From contig KL197741.1 of the NCBI GenBank assembly GCA_000697665.1, forward strand, positions 348,006 to 406,549: a stretch of 58,544 nucleotides of DNA, read 5' to 3'. The DNA is from Jaapia argillacea MUCL 33604. Lineage: Eukaryota > Basidiomycota > Agaricomycetes > Jaapiales > Jaapiaceae. A program made the translations under genes and the position numbers. This document shows positions 13,311 to 25,800 of the stretch, piece after piece; positions within the stretch are counted from its first letter, which is position 1, and each line of letters begins with the position of its first letter. The notes beneath the pieces are model-generated. The model was not told the origin of the DNA, searched no databases, and saw nothing but the letters and a program-made list of their open reading frames with translations.

Positions 13311-13523
13311 GATTCGAAGTTGGAACGAAGTTCAATCGTGAGTTTAAGCGAGGGCGAGCGTTGATGGAAGAGAAGAGGCTGAAAGCCAGGTCGTTGCAGT
13401 GGATGGCATCCGGCGGGAACACCCGCCCATAAGCGCTCACAACAAGCGCCCAAGCGCCTATACACGGAAATCTTACATCACTGTCTATACAATCGAAGCA
13501 GGGACTATAGAGGTGAAGGCAAA

Positions 13524-14599
13524 GGCTCTGGTGCAGTGTCTGGAATTTGAAATGGAAAATTCGGCGAAATCAAAAACTCTCGTGAGTGTGATAGGAGCAC
13601 CGAGGTGGGTAGGTCTCAGAAGCCTTATGGTGGAGTGGTTAGAGTGTGATGTGACTTGAGTTGTTTTGTCCTGAGACCGGGGTTCAATCCCTGATGTGAG
13701 TGTACTTTTGTTTTTGCCTCTTTTTCGGTGTGGTTCCTCCCGTGGACCAACAGCCCTGTACAATATTTTCGTAAATAGTATGGGGCATGATCTTATTTTC
13801 TCAGTCCCTTTCATTCACATCAATCAAGTAATGCCATGCATTTTGTCGAAATGACCTCAGAGGTGAAAAATGTCAGGCAGTTGACCCTCCACAGCACTAT
13901 GCCTCTCCATATTTCTGCTTTGTAATCCAATTACCATCTATGTGGTCAAAGGGCAGCATCTTGGCCCTGTACTATCACGGGCGAGGCACAAAATACCAAA
14001 ATACCCAAGATTCAAGACACCACTTTTTGATGCCCTGGTGGCCCTTCATCATCAATACAACCGAAAAAACAATTCACCTCCAAGGGTTCAATTGGCTTGA
14101 CACAACCCAGAAACTCCCACCCAGAGCCCGAAGGAAACCCAGGCCTACCACACACAATCTTCAGAATGTCCTGGACACCATGACTGTTATTGGATCTCTT
14201 TGAAAAACCTTTCCCCATCTCAAATTAGAATATTCCTTTGAGATCCATCACTTTTCTCAAGTTTCTAACCGCTGGTAGAAAATCCAAGGTACCATTATCC
14301 CACCCCAAAGGCCAAAAAAGCGATTTTCTGCTGTAGAGAATGTCAACTTCAAAGTGAAACCTATCTCATATTGTTTCCCCAGCCTTCATTATATTTTCAC
14401 GATTTATCTGGATTTTATTGAGCATCGGGGGAGGCCATGCAAGCGTTACAGGAGTGCTTGAGGGTGAGCAGCCACAGCGTGGGAACTTCGTCCATAAAAG
14501 TACTAAAAATCCATAAAAGTACTAAGAGTCCAAATCCGTCTTGCATAGTACTTATTGGGACAATTTCAAATTCCAGACACCACTCCAGAGCCAACTTCC
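13524..14599. mobile_element. Non-autonomous element with imperfect terminal inverted repeats
   Basis: The 1,076-bp segment is present in copy 2 but absent at the matching place in copy 3 (about 22915) and copy 4 (about 57180). It is flanked by the 8-bp duplication AAGGCAAA (13516-13523 and 14600-14607). Left end GGCTCTGG...GTCTGGAATTTGAAAT is repeated inverted near 14560-14592. The right end has about 7 extra bases beyond the shared repeat. An 8-bp duplication suits hAT-type elements, but the termini are not diagnostic. No transposase frame is present. A tRNA-like stretch lies inside. Confidence 0.65.
13624..13700 (+). repeat. tRNA-like (SINE-type) sequence
   Basis: A box A-like string TGGTGGAGTGGTTAGAG (about 13628-13644) and a box B-like GGTTCAATCC (13681-13690) occur about 40 bp apart, as in a tRNA promoter. 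I cannot fold a complete acceptor stem or anticodon arm, so this is probably a tRNA-derived SINE head rather than a tRNA gene. It lies within the 1,076-bp insertion. Confidence 0.5.
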
Positions 14600-14607
14600 A
14601 AGGCAAA

Positions 14608-17600
14608 TGAGAGAAATGCCTGAGAAAGACAATTCGTAACGAGATCGTGAGGAGATCGATGAAGGATGACGTACTTTCAGTCGCCCCCTGGATAGTCTCT
14701 CCAGGCAACTTCACTCTAAACATCAACTCCCCCCCGTAATGCAGAACGCCATCATGGTCGAGTAGTATTATTAAATTGGAAGATCGGCGTGTTAGGATGA
14801 GTGGATGATAACCACCGCCGAAGTCGAGAGAGTTAAGAGCGCGGCTGGTGGGTATCATTGAGGCGAGTCGAATCGATAGAAACCTAGAACTTGATCAAAA
14901 GAGTCGAAGGATATTGGAGTCTCTGCTTATCAGAAGGTCCGGTGATACACATTTTATGTGACGATATGTAGGAAACGGATATATTCTCATGCAGAGGATA
15001 TCAAGAGGTTAACTAGACGACTAGCCGGAGGGGGGTGTCTGCCATTCGAAACAGTGCTGACATCGGCATCCAAACGATCTCGAGCGGACAGGCTGAAGAA
15101 AGAGACGAAGTATTAGGAATGGGTGGAGAGAAAGGGATACGGGAATATAGACGGATGTACGTCATGTATCAAGCGGTATGGACCTCCATCGAGACAAGTC
15201 AACCGTCACGATATCCTTTCGTTTGCAGGTTGCCGCAGCAAGGGAACATCGCAGCGTGTCGTGAATAACGATGCGCAGGTGTGCTCCCGTTCGATTTGGC
15301 GGGGTGGGATGTAAGAGGACTTTGAGAGGGAGGCGAGGGGATGAAGTTAGGCTCGTGCCACCTTTGTAGTGAGAGAGGTTGGGTGAGGGAGTCGGCAGAG
15401 ATTGGGAGTTCGGGTTTCCGTTGATTGAAGGTTCGGTTACGTGGGGGAGAGGCGCCAGAAGGGTATGAGGAGAAGAGATGAGGAGTTTTGTGCGGAGAAG
15501 GGCCTGAGAGACTCAAAGGTATGGTCTCGGGGGCAACCAACCAGACATCGTCACCAAACCAGACACTGCACCTCTACCAACAGCGCAGCCCATTGTTGGG
15601 GCATGAGCTCAGCTCGCTCCCAATCATACGACGCCCCGCAAATCGTACCTCTACTTCCTCACTTTGATTTGCCCAAAAACCGAGAACTCGAACTCCCTCC
15701 ACCTCAGGGTCTATCATTAAAACCACCAACCCTATCCCACAACTCGACCTTCTCGTCTCGCTCCCCCTACTCGTGAAGGATGGACAAATGGGAGTTGCGA
15801 GACGATATGGCGTTCGAGGTTTGGGGTTCTAGGACTATCATGTCCGACCGACCGCTGAGAACAAGTCGGAATGTGGGAATGCGGAAGCTGGGAGGCGTTT
15901 GAGCATGATGCATGATGTATCGATAGGACTTGAGTGTTGTGAATGATGAGGTGCAGGTGTGATGCGGGATGAAGGTTTGGCTTTGGGTTTATCGGTTGTT
16001 TGGATGCGAAGCTGATATGATTTAAGGGAGGTGGATAGTGTTTTCGAGATTTTGACGGGAGAAATAGAGACAAGGAAACGGGCGGCAAAGTCGAAGTGAA
16101 CCGCTGCCCTGGATTTCAATAGAATTACAGTCAAACCAGGAGTACTTGATCGTGGTACTATAACTGACCTTGTCCCATGGTATCATACGCAGCGGTTTCG
16201 CTCGCGTCTGAGTACTGTGCAAGTCGTACATCCTCCGAGTCGCCGGCTTCGTCCCATCCGTCTACGAGCAGAAGATTCGTGGTCAGGATAAAATGTGCTT
16301 GAATACTACCTAAGAGAATGTGGACGAACAGGGTTAATGAGCACTTGATCGTTGAGTGACATTAAGTCGATATTCCGACTCGGAAGACGGCAGTGCAGTG
16401 GATTGACGAGAATTTGAGTCAGTGTTCGAGCACTGCACAAGATAACTCGTATCGCATCCTTCCGACAAGGCGATCTCTTCGCTGGTGGCGTCCGAGTCAG
16501 CCTTCCGAGGTCAGCGAAGGACTTGGCGGACGGCGAGCTAATTGACGGAGATCGGAACATGAACAATGTGACATCGTTGCACAGATCCGCTTCGGGATTG
16601 TTGAGATGTCTCTGTCTTTCCACCTGTCTTCTGTTTTCTTGCTGCGACACCGCGGGGTCGTAGGACAGGCGTTGTCGTCCTACTCACTGTGCTTCAATCA
16701 CATGGCGATACTCCAACGTAGCCTTCAAAATCCTCTGTCGCTCGCATCGTGATCAACTCCATCGATCAAGCTCCCAGCGGCCGGAACGCCTACGTATACA
16801 AGTCCCAGGAAACAGATGGTGGTAGACGGCTATGGGGAGTTCGGAGATTGTCTCGGTATGTCGTGTCTCGCATTGACCTGTGCACCCTAACCGACCCCAA
16901 AGCCCCGTGTCTCAGTCCTAACCTCAACCACCTCATATTCAAAGCTTGTGGCCCAACTCGAACAACTTCCCGTTGCAGTTGACTGAATCTTGCTCATCAA
17001 GCTACCAGACTAGAAGCGTCGGCTCTTCGAACCGTCCAATATACGTTGGTATCAAAATCCACGCGACGGTTCGACACGAACTCCTTACGCCGCGCCCCCC
17101 ATCCTCACATGGTTCACAATCGGCGTTCTTATCTCCGCTCAATCGCGGAGGCCTCGAGGTGGAGAGGATGGGATGCTCTGGCAGAGGGAGGACGACTATG
17201 GCGGATTAGGGTTGTGTTTGATCTCCATTCGCTGGGCGAGAGGTTGTTGGGTTGGAATATAGGTACTGTGCATTTTCGACCAACCCGGCGGTCACAGGTC
17301 ACAGCCGTTTTTCGCTGACCCCGGAAATGATTTTTTCTCGATTTATCGGGATTTTGGGGATTTGTCGGAAAATTAAAAAAGTCACGTGCCCGCCGGGTTG
17401 GTCGAAAATGTACAGTATTAGGAGTATGAAGTGGCTGGGTCAAGAGTGCTGGAACATTTGTCACGCTGGGTATGGGGTCTTTGCTCACGAACCGTAAGTC
17501 CCTTTCTCTCCATCCATTAGATCTTGTACCTATCTAACTGAAGATTTCACGTAGTGCATGTATCACTCCTCGACTCCCAACCCAATGTACACGCCTGATT

Positions 17601-18960
17601 CCCAATCAGATGACGCACACACGCTCTCGATTCCCTGCATCCAACCTTGACGTGCAACCTCTAACTCGAAGACGACTCCGAACCGTCAGTCCATCACGTA
17701 CCACAACCCTCGCCCCTCATTTTCGATCTCGCTCGGTTTGCTATCGAAGCACTCCATTCGCATCAATACATGTTTCCCATCGACCTCTGAACATATCACT
17801 CAGATCGTCCACCACAGATCCACTGCTCAACTACCTTCCATCTTCGTAATCAAGGTTCCCATCTGGACTCGATCGCCGAGATCTCGAATTGGATGGGGGA
17901 TGCCGAGGGAGGTATGGAGTCGAGTCGAGTAATAGCGCGTTTGGCCTTCCTCAGTTAGCTGCTATGCGTCGGGGAGAAGCTGAGACGGATGGACGGATGG
18001 TGTGGGTTTGGTCTGGGCTTGATCGTTGTTCGTTGGGGATTATCCAGTGGGTGTGTGGCGGGCGTTGGGTTTTAGGATGCTGGGTGACTTCGTTGATGAT
18101 TTCATAACTCAACTTTGTATGTCCCCTCCTCGCTCTCTATACATCAAATTTTGTACCTATTGAAATGTCGTTTTCACTCAGATAGATCGTCGTGCCAGGG
18201 TCTCTCCAACGCTCCTCGTTCGCTACACCTGTCCCCGTTCCAATCGCTTCACCCAGAGTCGCTGTATGCCCTTCATCCAAACTCGTCACGAAACAACAAA
18301 TGGTTGACCTCCAAACCCTCGCGCGTCACGAATGGCCTGCCGTCCATTTCGATCTTAGCCGATTTCTCTATCGGAGAAGTATCCATGACTCAGGACAGGT
18401 AGCTCCCCGCCTATCCCATCACTCACACGACCGCGTGTCCCCCCATTTCGATCGCCGCCCATCCTTCATTCCCATCCCAACATATCTATCATCAAGGCTC
18501 TGATCCCAGCACCTCACTCGGACTGGATACGCGGGAGTTTTGGAGCTTTGGTGTGAAGTTGAGCTATGCTTATTGGGGATTCGAGTCGAGGAGGGAATCG
18601 GGGAATTTCCTGTGAATGATATATGCGACGATTTTTGTCGGGCATCCTTCCAAATGGGCGCGAGGTATTCGTCATTTGGGATAGTCAGGGTGGGTGGAGA
18701 AGGACGGGCGTGTTCCAGCATATCCATTTGTTCACTTCATCTCTGGTGAAACCACGACATTCCCCCCCCCGATCATTTCCCTGCTTACCCCTCCGTCCAC
18801 AGCGTCCTCTACCTCGACGTTTTCACTCCTGCATCCCCTCACCGCACATCCCTCCGCTCGCTTCGTCGCAGTTTTATTGTCAAAATCCTGTCCCGAACTG
18901 CGCGGCCTCAAGATCCAGGAGGATCAGTGATGGCTTGGATTTTGGGAGTGAAGTGGGTCG
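14608..18960. repeat. Subtelomeric repeat unit, copy 2
   Basis: Non-coding unit upstream of kinase copy 2. It is closely similar to 22930-26570 on the same strand and to 54720-57150 in inverse. For example, the stretch from 16740 to 16930 (around GATCAAGCTCCCAGCGGCC) recurs almost unchanged at 54880-55065 reversed. No open frame is conserved as a protein with sensible exons. Sub-repeats of the form ACGTCCCTT...CAGATTTCGTACC occur at 17500 and 18118. Confidence 0.65.
17264..17417. mobile_element. Short MITE with TA ends
   Basis: The 154-bp segment has near-perfect terminal inverted repeats of about 28 bp (core CATTTTCGACCAACCCGGCG) and is bounded by TA on both sides. The matching place in copy 3 (about 25795) and copy 4 (about 54565) lacks it. 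TA boundaries suit a Tc1/mariner-type non-autonomous element. It contains no coding sequence. Confidence 0.75.
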
Positions 18961-19332
18961 AGGAGAGGAGGGAATAAGGAGTGCGTGTCAGTTTCAAAGT
19001 AACTCATTGTGCACAGGGACCCCCGGATTTGCCGTTCATTGATGTTCCCGCGATTGGGGAGACAGAGGGTCTACTAAGAGAATATGCAATTGTTGCTCAG
19101 CAGCCCTTGAGAGGGAGACGCAAGCTCATGACACATGTTGTGTGACTGATAGGTTGCCGTGTATGCTATATTCATTCAAACTACCAGCAAATACAGAAAA
19201 TCTGGCGAAATTTAGTCTCTACTCATCCTTTGATCCCACTAAGATATTCCACAATACAAACGGTACAATGAGTCATCGACATGTTATCTCCCCTTTGTTT
19301 GGGTATGTAGCAGCCTGGGCAGTGCAGATACG
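18961..19332. other. Spacer downstream of kinase copy 3
   Basis: 372 bp between repeat copy 2 and the stop codon of kinase copy 3. It probably contains the 3' untranslated region of that gene. I see no feature in it. Confidence 0.4.
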
Positions 19333-22300
19333 TCAAGAGTCGAACCTCGCCCGCTTTGGGGGACCTGACTCGGATTCCGACACCTGGTCCTCTTCCTCCA
19401 ACGGGCGCTTGTTCAGATTGTCCCCGTCATTATCAGGCTCTCCCGCATCAGAGGACGAGGATGATGACTCGGGGTCACTGGCCGTATCTTCGCAAAGATG
19501 ACCAAAACTCTTCACGAGTTCCTGTGCTGTAGGACGGCTATGCAGTTCCAAACTCCAACATTTTTGTGCCAGGGCCAACACCCCACCCGGCATCACCTTC
19601 CTGGGAGGTGAGGATGGATGTTTCCCTGCCAGAACCATCTGGGGTATAGCTGCTTCGAAGCATATTTCATGGAATGGGACAGAACCTGTGTGAAGCTACA
19701 ATCACTGTCAATTGTGCACCCTCTATCATGTAATATTGTGACAAACCTCAAAACACACACATCCATATGCAAAGACATCAGATGGACAGGTCCGCCGGTA
19801 ATCAGTCAGCCCAAACTGTGGTGGGTACAACAGTTCAGGTGCCATCCACCTCATAGTGCCTGATGACGTTGTGGTTGTGAATGCACCCATGGTTGCCTCT
19901 GCAAATACAGCTAGGCCAAAATCAGCAAGCTGGGGATGTCCAACATGGTTTATGAGTATGTTTGCCTATGACAGGAAATTATCAGTACTATACCCAGATC
20001 ATCAAGTTATCCAATGACTCACTCCTCGGAGGTCTCCATGAACAATATTCTCATCATGAAGATACTCAAGTCCCTCAGCAACTTGTAACAGCTGTGTATG
20101 AAGTAAATCAGGAAAATGCCACATATAGTATTCCATGGTGGGGACTTAACAAGATGGGTGATTTCTGGGTGAGATAGTGTGTAGCAGATTGTATACTCCA
20201 ATATTGTTCCATTCTCCATGAATGGAGATACCAGGCATATACGAGGTGGACCAAAGAGCTCAATGTTGACTCCAAAACATGGCAGAATATACTTATGTGA
20301 TATTCCATGCCACACAACCACTTCTCTCTTCAGCCTCTGCTTCCAAAATCAAGTTAGAAAGTTATCACTGATCATGAGACAAATGAGGAAGGCTAACCCT
20401 GAGTGCATCAGACTGCTGAGACAGAGGAACTGCATGAAGGCGCAAACATTTGATAGCAACCTTTTTTTGCCCCCACCATCCACCATAAATATCTGCAAAG
20501 CCACCACCAGAAATCTGGATTTTCAGGTCAAGTTTGAGTGAATTCAAGTATAGGCTAGGAGGAAGGTCGCCTGATTTCTCTGACAATTTCACAATCAGAT
20601 GGTGAATTGATTTCCTGATCATAGACCAATCAGTCACAGGTATCCAATTCAATCCATTTGGCCAGGAGGAAAGCAGAGGATGGTCCATGTACTAGAGCAA
20701 AATTGATGTGAATGTGGTAGTCAGATCAGAGAGAATGTGAGAGAGACACCAGCTATCTGATGGTATAATATGGTAGAATTGAGTGGGATGAAAGACTCAC
20801 AGTCTGCAACAGGTTGAGAAGCCAGAGCACATCCTTCTCCCTTTCATGGTGAGTTGTCCGTGATGGATCAAAGAAAGAGTCCACCACACTCCAAAGTATG
20901 GACAGTGGTCCTGTCTGGGAGTGAGACAGAAACACGCCAAGAGGTTTGTCACTCATGCACAGCTTGCTATATTCGAGGTCTCGACATTCAGGGCAGATAT
21001 GTTGATTGTATGTGGCATCTCGGCTGTGATGTAGGTTCATGACTGGTAGCTCGATATTCTCCATTTCATAGAGAAGTGAGTAGCTGGCAGTCCACAATGC
21101 CCATCCACCACCGCTGAGAACATGGTGGCAAGTATGTCGGGATTTCCTGAGGGCTTCAAGAAAGTTGTGGATTAGGTGATTGTATGGGGTGGAACTGGAT
21201 ATTCGTAGCACAAGAAGGATATCGATGAATAGTAGACGGTGCCATTCGGAGATCTGGTCACAGGTGTTCACTGGAGAATGTGAACCATGCCACTTGCTCC
21301 AACTTTCAACCCACTTCCATATGACTGCACCGATAGCAGTTTGAAGGTCTCCCTGAGGTCCACCCAGGTTGTCCATGGTATGGATTGGGACACGAAGGGT
21401 GGATGACGATGATGAGATTGTGGGCCGCCACTCTGTGGGAAACCCGTTGACATAAGTGTCATATTGTGGATCTGGCTGATGAATCTCTTGGTTTTGGACG
21501 ACATACTCAATCTTGGGAAGATACTCCGAAAAGGTTGAGTCTGGGTTGTTAAACTCAAGGCAGATGCGGGAAACAACACCGTCACAGTCTCTGTCGCTGA
21601 GACTGGACCATCTATTATACTTTGGGGTGATGCGTGATGCAATAAGCAAAATAATTTGCCAGACAGGTGGTCGATTTTGGCGAACCTTTGGATCCAAAAC
21701 CCATGGCAAGGGGCCAGAGGGAAGCCCTTCACGGCTAACCACATTGAATACATCAGTCTTTTGAATGTGTGGGTTGGCTGTCAAATGCACTTACACCGAC
21801 CAGCATGCATCGCAAGGAATCCACCCGTCTTCATCCGATGGAAAAAAATCTTCGTCATCACACAGCGCGACGAGGATACGGTAGTCATGATAATTGTATA
21901 GCCAGGAGAAGAGGGTTGCCCAAGATGACGCTGAGCTAGTCCAGAACGAACATGAGTGACCACTATCTGGAAGGGTTGCGACGAATCCAGTAAGTGGTTG
22001 GATCGGGAGTCCCAGGGAGGCCAACAAATTGCCTGACGCGCGAACCCACTTGTCGATGCAGCTGGAAAAGCTGAACTCGAAGTGGAAGGACCTGTGGGTA
22101 ACAAAGGGCGAGATAAGAATCAACCACGCGATGGCTGACGCACGCGTCGGGGTATCGGCCTTCCAAATCCTCTCCTTCACCGAGGCAGGCCATAAATCGG
22201 GTACTCCACGGCCTGCCATGCGATTGACACGTCGTCTGTACCCCTCCCGAGCTTCCCGCCAGTCATAACCATCGAGCAGCCAACCATCCCCATCCCTCCG

Positions 22301-22609
22301 CAGATTACTACGAAGCCACTCCTCATCTCCGGGTCGCCAAAGACTCCAAATATCGGCAATGGAGTCGTGACCTTTGATCACATTGCTCAAGATCCGTTTA
22401 GCATACGCTCTGTGATCTGTACAGATTGTATGGTAGACGAATAGAATTATGACTGGGAGGTCTGAAGATTCAAAACTCGGTTTGGAAAGGCACTCCAGGG
22501 GATTGTAGCTCGCATCAGCGGAGTGATCTATTTTGATTCAACATTCAACATCAACTCAAAAGGAAAGTCGAGATGAAGACCGAGTCTCACCGAGAGTCGT
22601 GGAGGACAT
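19333..22609 (-). CDS. Protein kinase (TKL-like) with uncharacterised N-terminal region, copy 3
   Basis: Eight exons: 22609-22591, 22527-21795, 21734-20801, 20691-20398, 20336-20151, 20091-20023, 19965-19747, 19695-19333. All junctions are GT..AG, phases agree throughout, and the total is 2,817 nt (938 residues). It is the fullest family member. Residues 1 to about 560 form the uncharacterised region, rich in Trp. The kinase domain follows with GGGFADIYGG, VAIK, alpha-C glutamate in REVVVW, HGDLRGANIL, DFG and RWMAPELL. The tail is a run of Ser and Asp ending in a basic stretch (KRPL, PPKRARF) that could act as a nuclear signal. Exons 5 and 6 have the same lengths as in copy 2 (186 and 69 nt). 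The kinase half is more AT-rich and far more diverged from copy 2 than the N-terminal half. Biological role unknown. Confidence 0.85.
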
Positions 22610-22754
22610 GGTACTCAGTTGGAACGAAGTTCAATCGCGAGTCTAAGCGAGGGCGAGCGTTGAGGGAAGAGAAGAGGTTGAAAGCCAGGTCGTTGCAGTG
22701 GATGGGAGCGAAGATTGCTGTGCAGGCAGTGCAGGCAGTGCTGGCACCCGGCAA

Positions 22755-22801
22755 CACGAGGCAGTGGGCGAAGCGCCCAAGCGCCTACACACGACCTCGT
22801 G
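22755..22801. promoter_or_regulatory. Nested hairpin upstream of kinase copy 3
   Basis: The inner stem GGGCG/CGCCC is at 22766-22778, with outer arms CACGAGG (22755-22761) and CCTCGTG (22795-22801). The inner stem begins 157 bp upstream of the ATG at 22609. This is the same architecture as at 2213-2269. Function inferred from conservation of position. Confidence 0.5.
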
Positions 22802-22859
22802 GGCGACGACACCTAGCGTTTGAGTTTAATTTTGTTTGCGTCCGCCCGACGGGATCGTA

Positions 22860-25800
22860 ACCGGAAGTCTTACATCACTGTCTATACAATCGAAGTGGTG
22901 AGTGGTGACTACAGAGGTGAACGCGAATAAACTAAATCTCTGAGAAAGACGGTTAACAACGATGTCGTGAAGAGATTGACAAAGGATCGCTTACTTTCGG
23001 TCTCTCCCTGGACAGTCTTTCCCATACTTCCCTCCAGCAAACTTCACTTTGAACATCAACTCCCCCCCCCGTAATGCAGAGCGCCATGATGGTCCAGTAG
23101 AATAATTAAATTGGAAGATCGGTGTGATCGGATGAGTGGATGGTAACCACTGCCGAAGTCGAGAGGGTAAAGAACACGGCCGGTGGGTATCATTGAGGCG
23201 AGTCGAATCGATAGAAATTTAGAGCTTGATCAAAAGGGTCGAAGGATATTGGAGTCTCTGCTTGTCAGAAGGTCCGGTGATGCACATTATTGTGACGATA
23301 TGCAGGAAAGGGTTATGTTCCCATGGGGAGGGTATCAAGAGGTTAACTACACGACTAGCCGGAGGGGGGGTGTCTGCCATTCGAAACAGTGCTGACATCA
23401 GCATCCCAACGATCTCGAGCGGGCGGGCTGAAGAAAGAGACGAAGTATTAGTAAATGGGTGGAGAGAAGGAGATACGGGAATATAGACGGACGTACGTGA
23501 TGTATCAAGTGGTATGGACCTCCATCGAGACAAGTCCACCGTCTCGATATCCTTTCGTTGTAGGTAGCCGCAGCAAGGGAACATCGCAGCGTCTCGTGAG
23601 TAATGATGCGCAGACATGCTTCCGTTCGCTTTGGCGGGGTGGGATGGGAGATGACTTTGAGATGGAGGCGAGGGACGAAGTTAGGCTCGTGCCGCAGTTG
23701 TGGCGAGAGAGGCTGGGTGATGCAGAGATTGGGAGCTCGAGTTTCCGTTGATTGAAGGTTCGGTTACATGGGGGAGAGATGCCAGAAGGGTATGAGGAGA
23801 AGAGAAGAGGAGTTTTGTGTGGAGACTCGACCCTCGAAACATACCCCACGCCTCGAACTCTCTCCACCTCAGGGTCTATTGTTTGGGCCACAGAACCTAT
23901 CCCGCGGCTCTTCCTTCTCGTTCCGCTTCCCCGCTCGTGGAAGCTGGCTAAATGGGAGTTGCAAGACGATATGGCCTTCGAGTTTGGGGTTTCTGGGACT
24001 GTCATGTCCGACCGGCGGGTGAGAACAAGTCGGGATGCGAGAATGCGGGAGATGGGAGGGATTGAGCATGGTGCATGGTGTGCCGGTAGGACTTGAGTGT
24101 TGTGAATGATGAGATGTAGGTGTGAGACGGGATGAAAGTTTGGCCTTGGGTGCATCGGTTGCCTGGATGCGAAGTTCATATGATTTAGGTGGGCCCGGGG
24201 AGGTGGATAGTGTTTTCGGGAATTTGAAGGGAGATAGGGAGACAAGGAAACGGGTGGTAAACTCGAAGTGAACCGCTGCCCTGGATTTCAAAAGATTTAC
24301 AGTCAAACCCGGAGTACTTGATCATGGTACTATAAATGACCTTGTCCAATGGTATCATACGCAGCGAGTTCGCTGGTGTCCGAGTACCGTGCAACAGTCG
24401 CACATCCCCGGAATCGCGGGCTTCGTCCCATCCCGATTCACTTCGTCTACGAGCAGAAGATGCATAATCAGGATAAATTGGGCTCAAATACGACCTAAGA
24501 GAATGTGGACGAACCATGTTACTGAGCACCCGATCGTTGAGTCACTCTAAGTCGATATTAACATTCGGAAGCCGACAGTACAGTGGATTGACGAGAGCTT
24601 GAAGTAATTTCGAACCTTGCACAGGATACCTCGTATCGCATCCTTCCGAAAAGGCGATCTCTTCGCTGGTGGCTTCAGCCATACGAGGTCAGCGAACGAC
24701 TTGGAGTTGGCAGACGTCGATAGCGAATTGACGGAGATCGGAACATGAACAATGATCCACCGACCGCCTGACAATGTTGACCAAACCCAACGATCAAGCC
24801 ACGAGCGGCCGGAACGCCTACGTATACGAGTTCCAGGAAGCAGATGGTGGTAGACGGTTATGGGGAGTTCGGAGATTGTCTCGGTATGTCGTGTCTCGCA
24901 TTGACCTGGGATAATGCTATTGAGAAACCCCAGTTTCTGCTGGAAATCCGGGATTGGCCGAGAAGCGCCATCTTTGCGAGCTTGATGGTAACGCCGTGAA
25001 CATCGGTTGGCACGGCGGCGAAATAGTCGCGCTCGTCGTGGTAGACAGCGGCAGTGACTTGCCGAAAATCGAGAAATAAAAAAAATCCCGTAATGCAATA
25101 AATAAAATGGCTCATACAGTATGTCAATTTATCACTCATTGTATGATTTTTCAATCAATTATTTCGATTTTTGACATTATCTACAACGACGAGCGCGACA
25201 AATTTGCCGTCGCGCCAACAGGTGTTCACGCTGTTCCCACCAATCTTCCTCAGCTAGAACCAGGCACCCTCGGGCTTGATGCCGCCCGAAAACCCCTGGA
25301 CTCGGGGATCAACAACCCCACCCTAACTTTCGCCAGCTTTTGTCAACTTGACGTTTCCTCGGATTTTCAGCAGAAAGGGGGGTTTCCCAATAGCATTATC
25401 CGTTGACCTGTGCACCCTAACCGACCCCAAAGCCCTACGTCTCAGTCTGAACCTCAAGCTCCTCGTATTCAAAGATTGTCGCCCAACTCGAACAACTTCC
25501 CGTTGAAGGTGACTGAATCCCGCTCATAAAACTACCAAACTAGAACCGTCGTCTATTCGAACCGTCCAATATACGTTGTCATCAAAATCCACACGACCGT
25601 TCGACACGAACTCCTTACGCCGTGCCTCCCATCCTCCCATGGTTCACAATCGGCGTTCTTATCTCCGCTCAATCGCGGAGGCCTCGAGATGGAGAGGATG
25701 TAATGTGCTGACAGAGGGAGGACGAGTATCGCGGATTAGGGCTGCGTTTGCTCTGCATTCGCCGGGCGAGAGGTTGTTGGGTGGGAATATAGGTGCTGGA

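Noticed and set aside
13624-13700. A functional tRNA gene
   Set aside because: Box A and box B are present, but I cannot form a full cloverleaf with an acceptor stem and anticodon arm. It lies within a mobile insertion.
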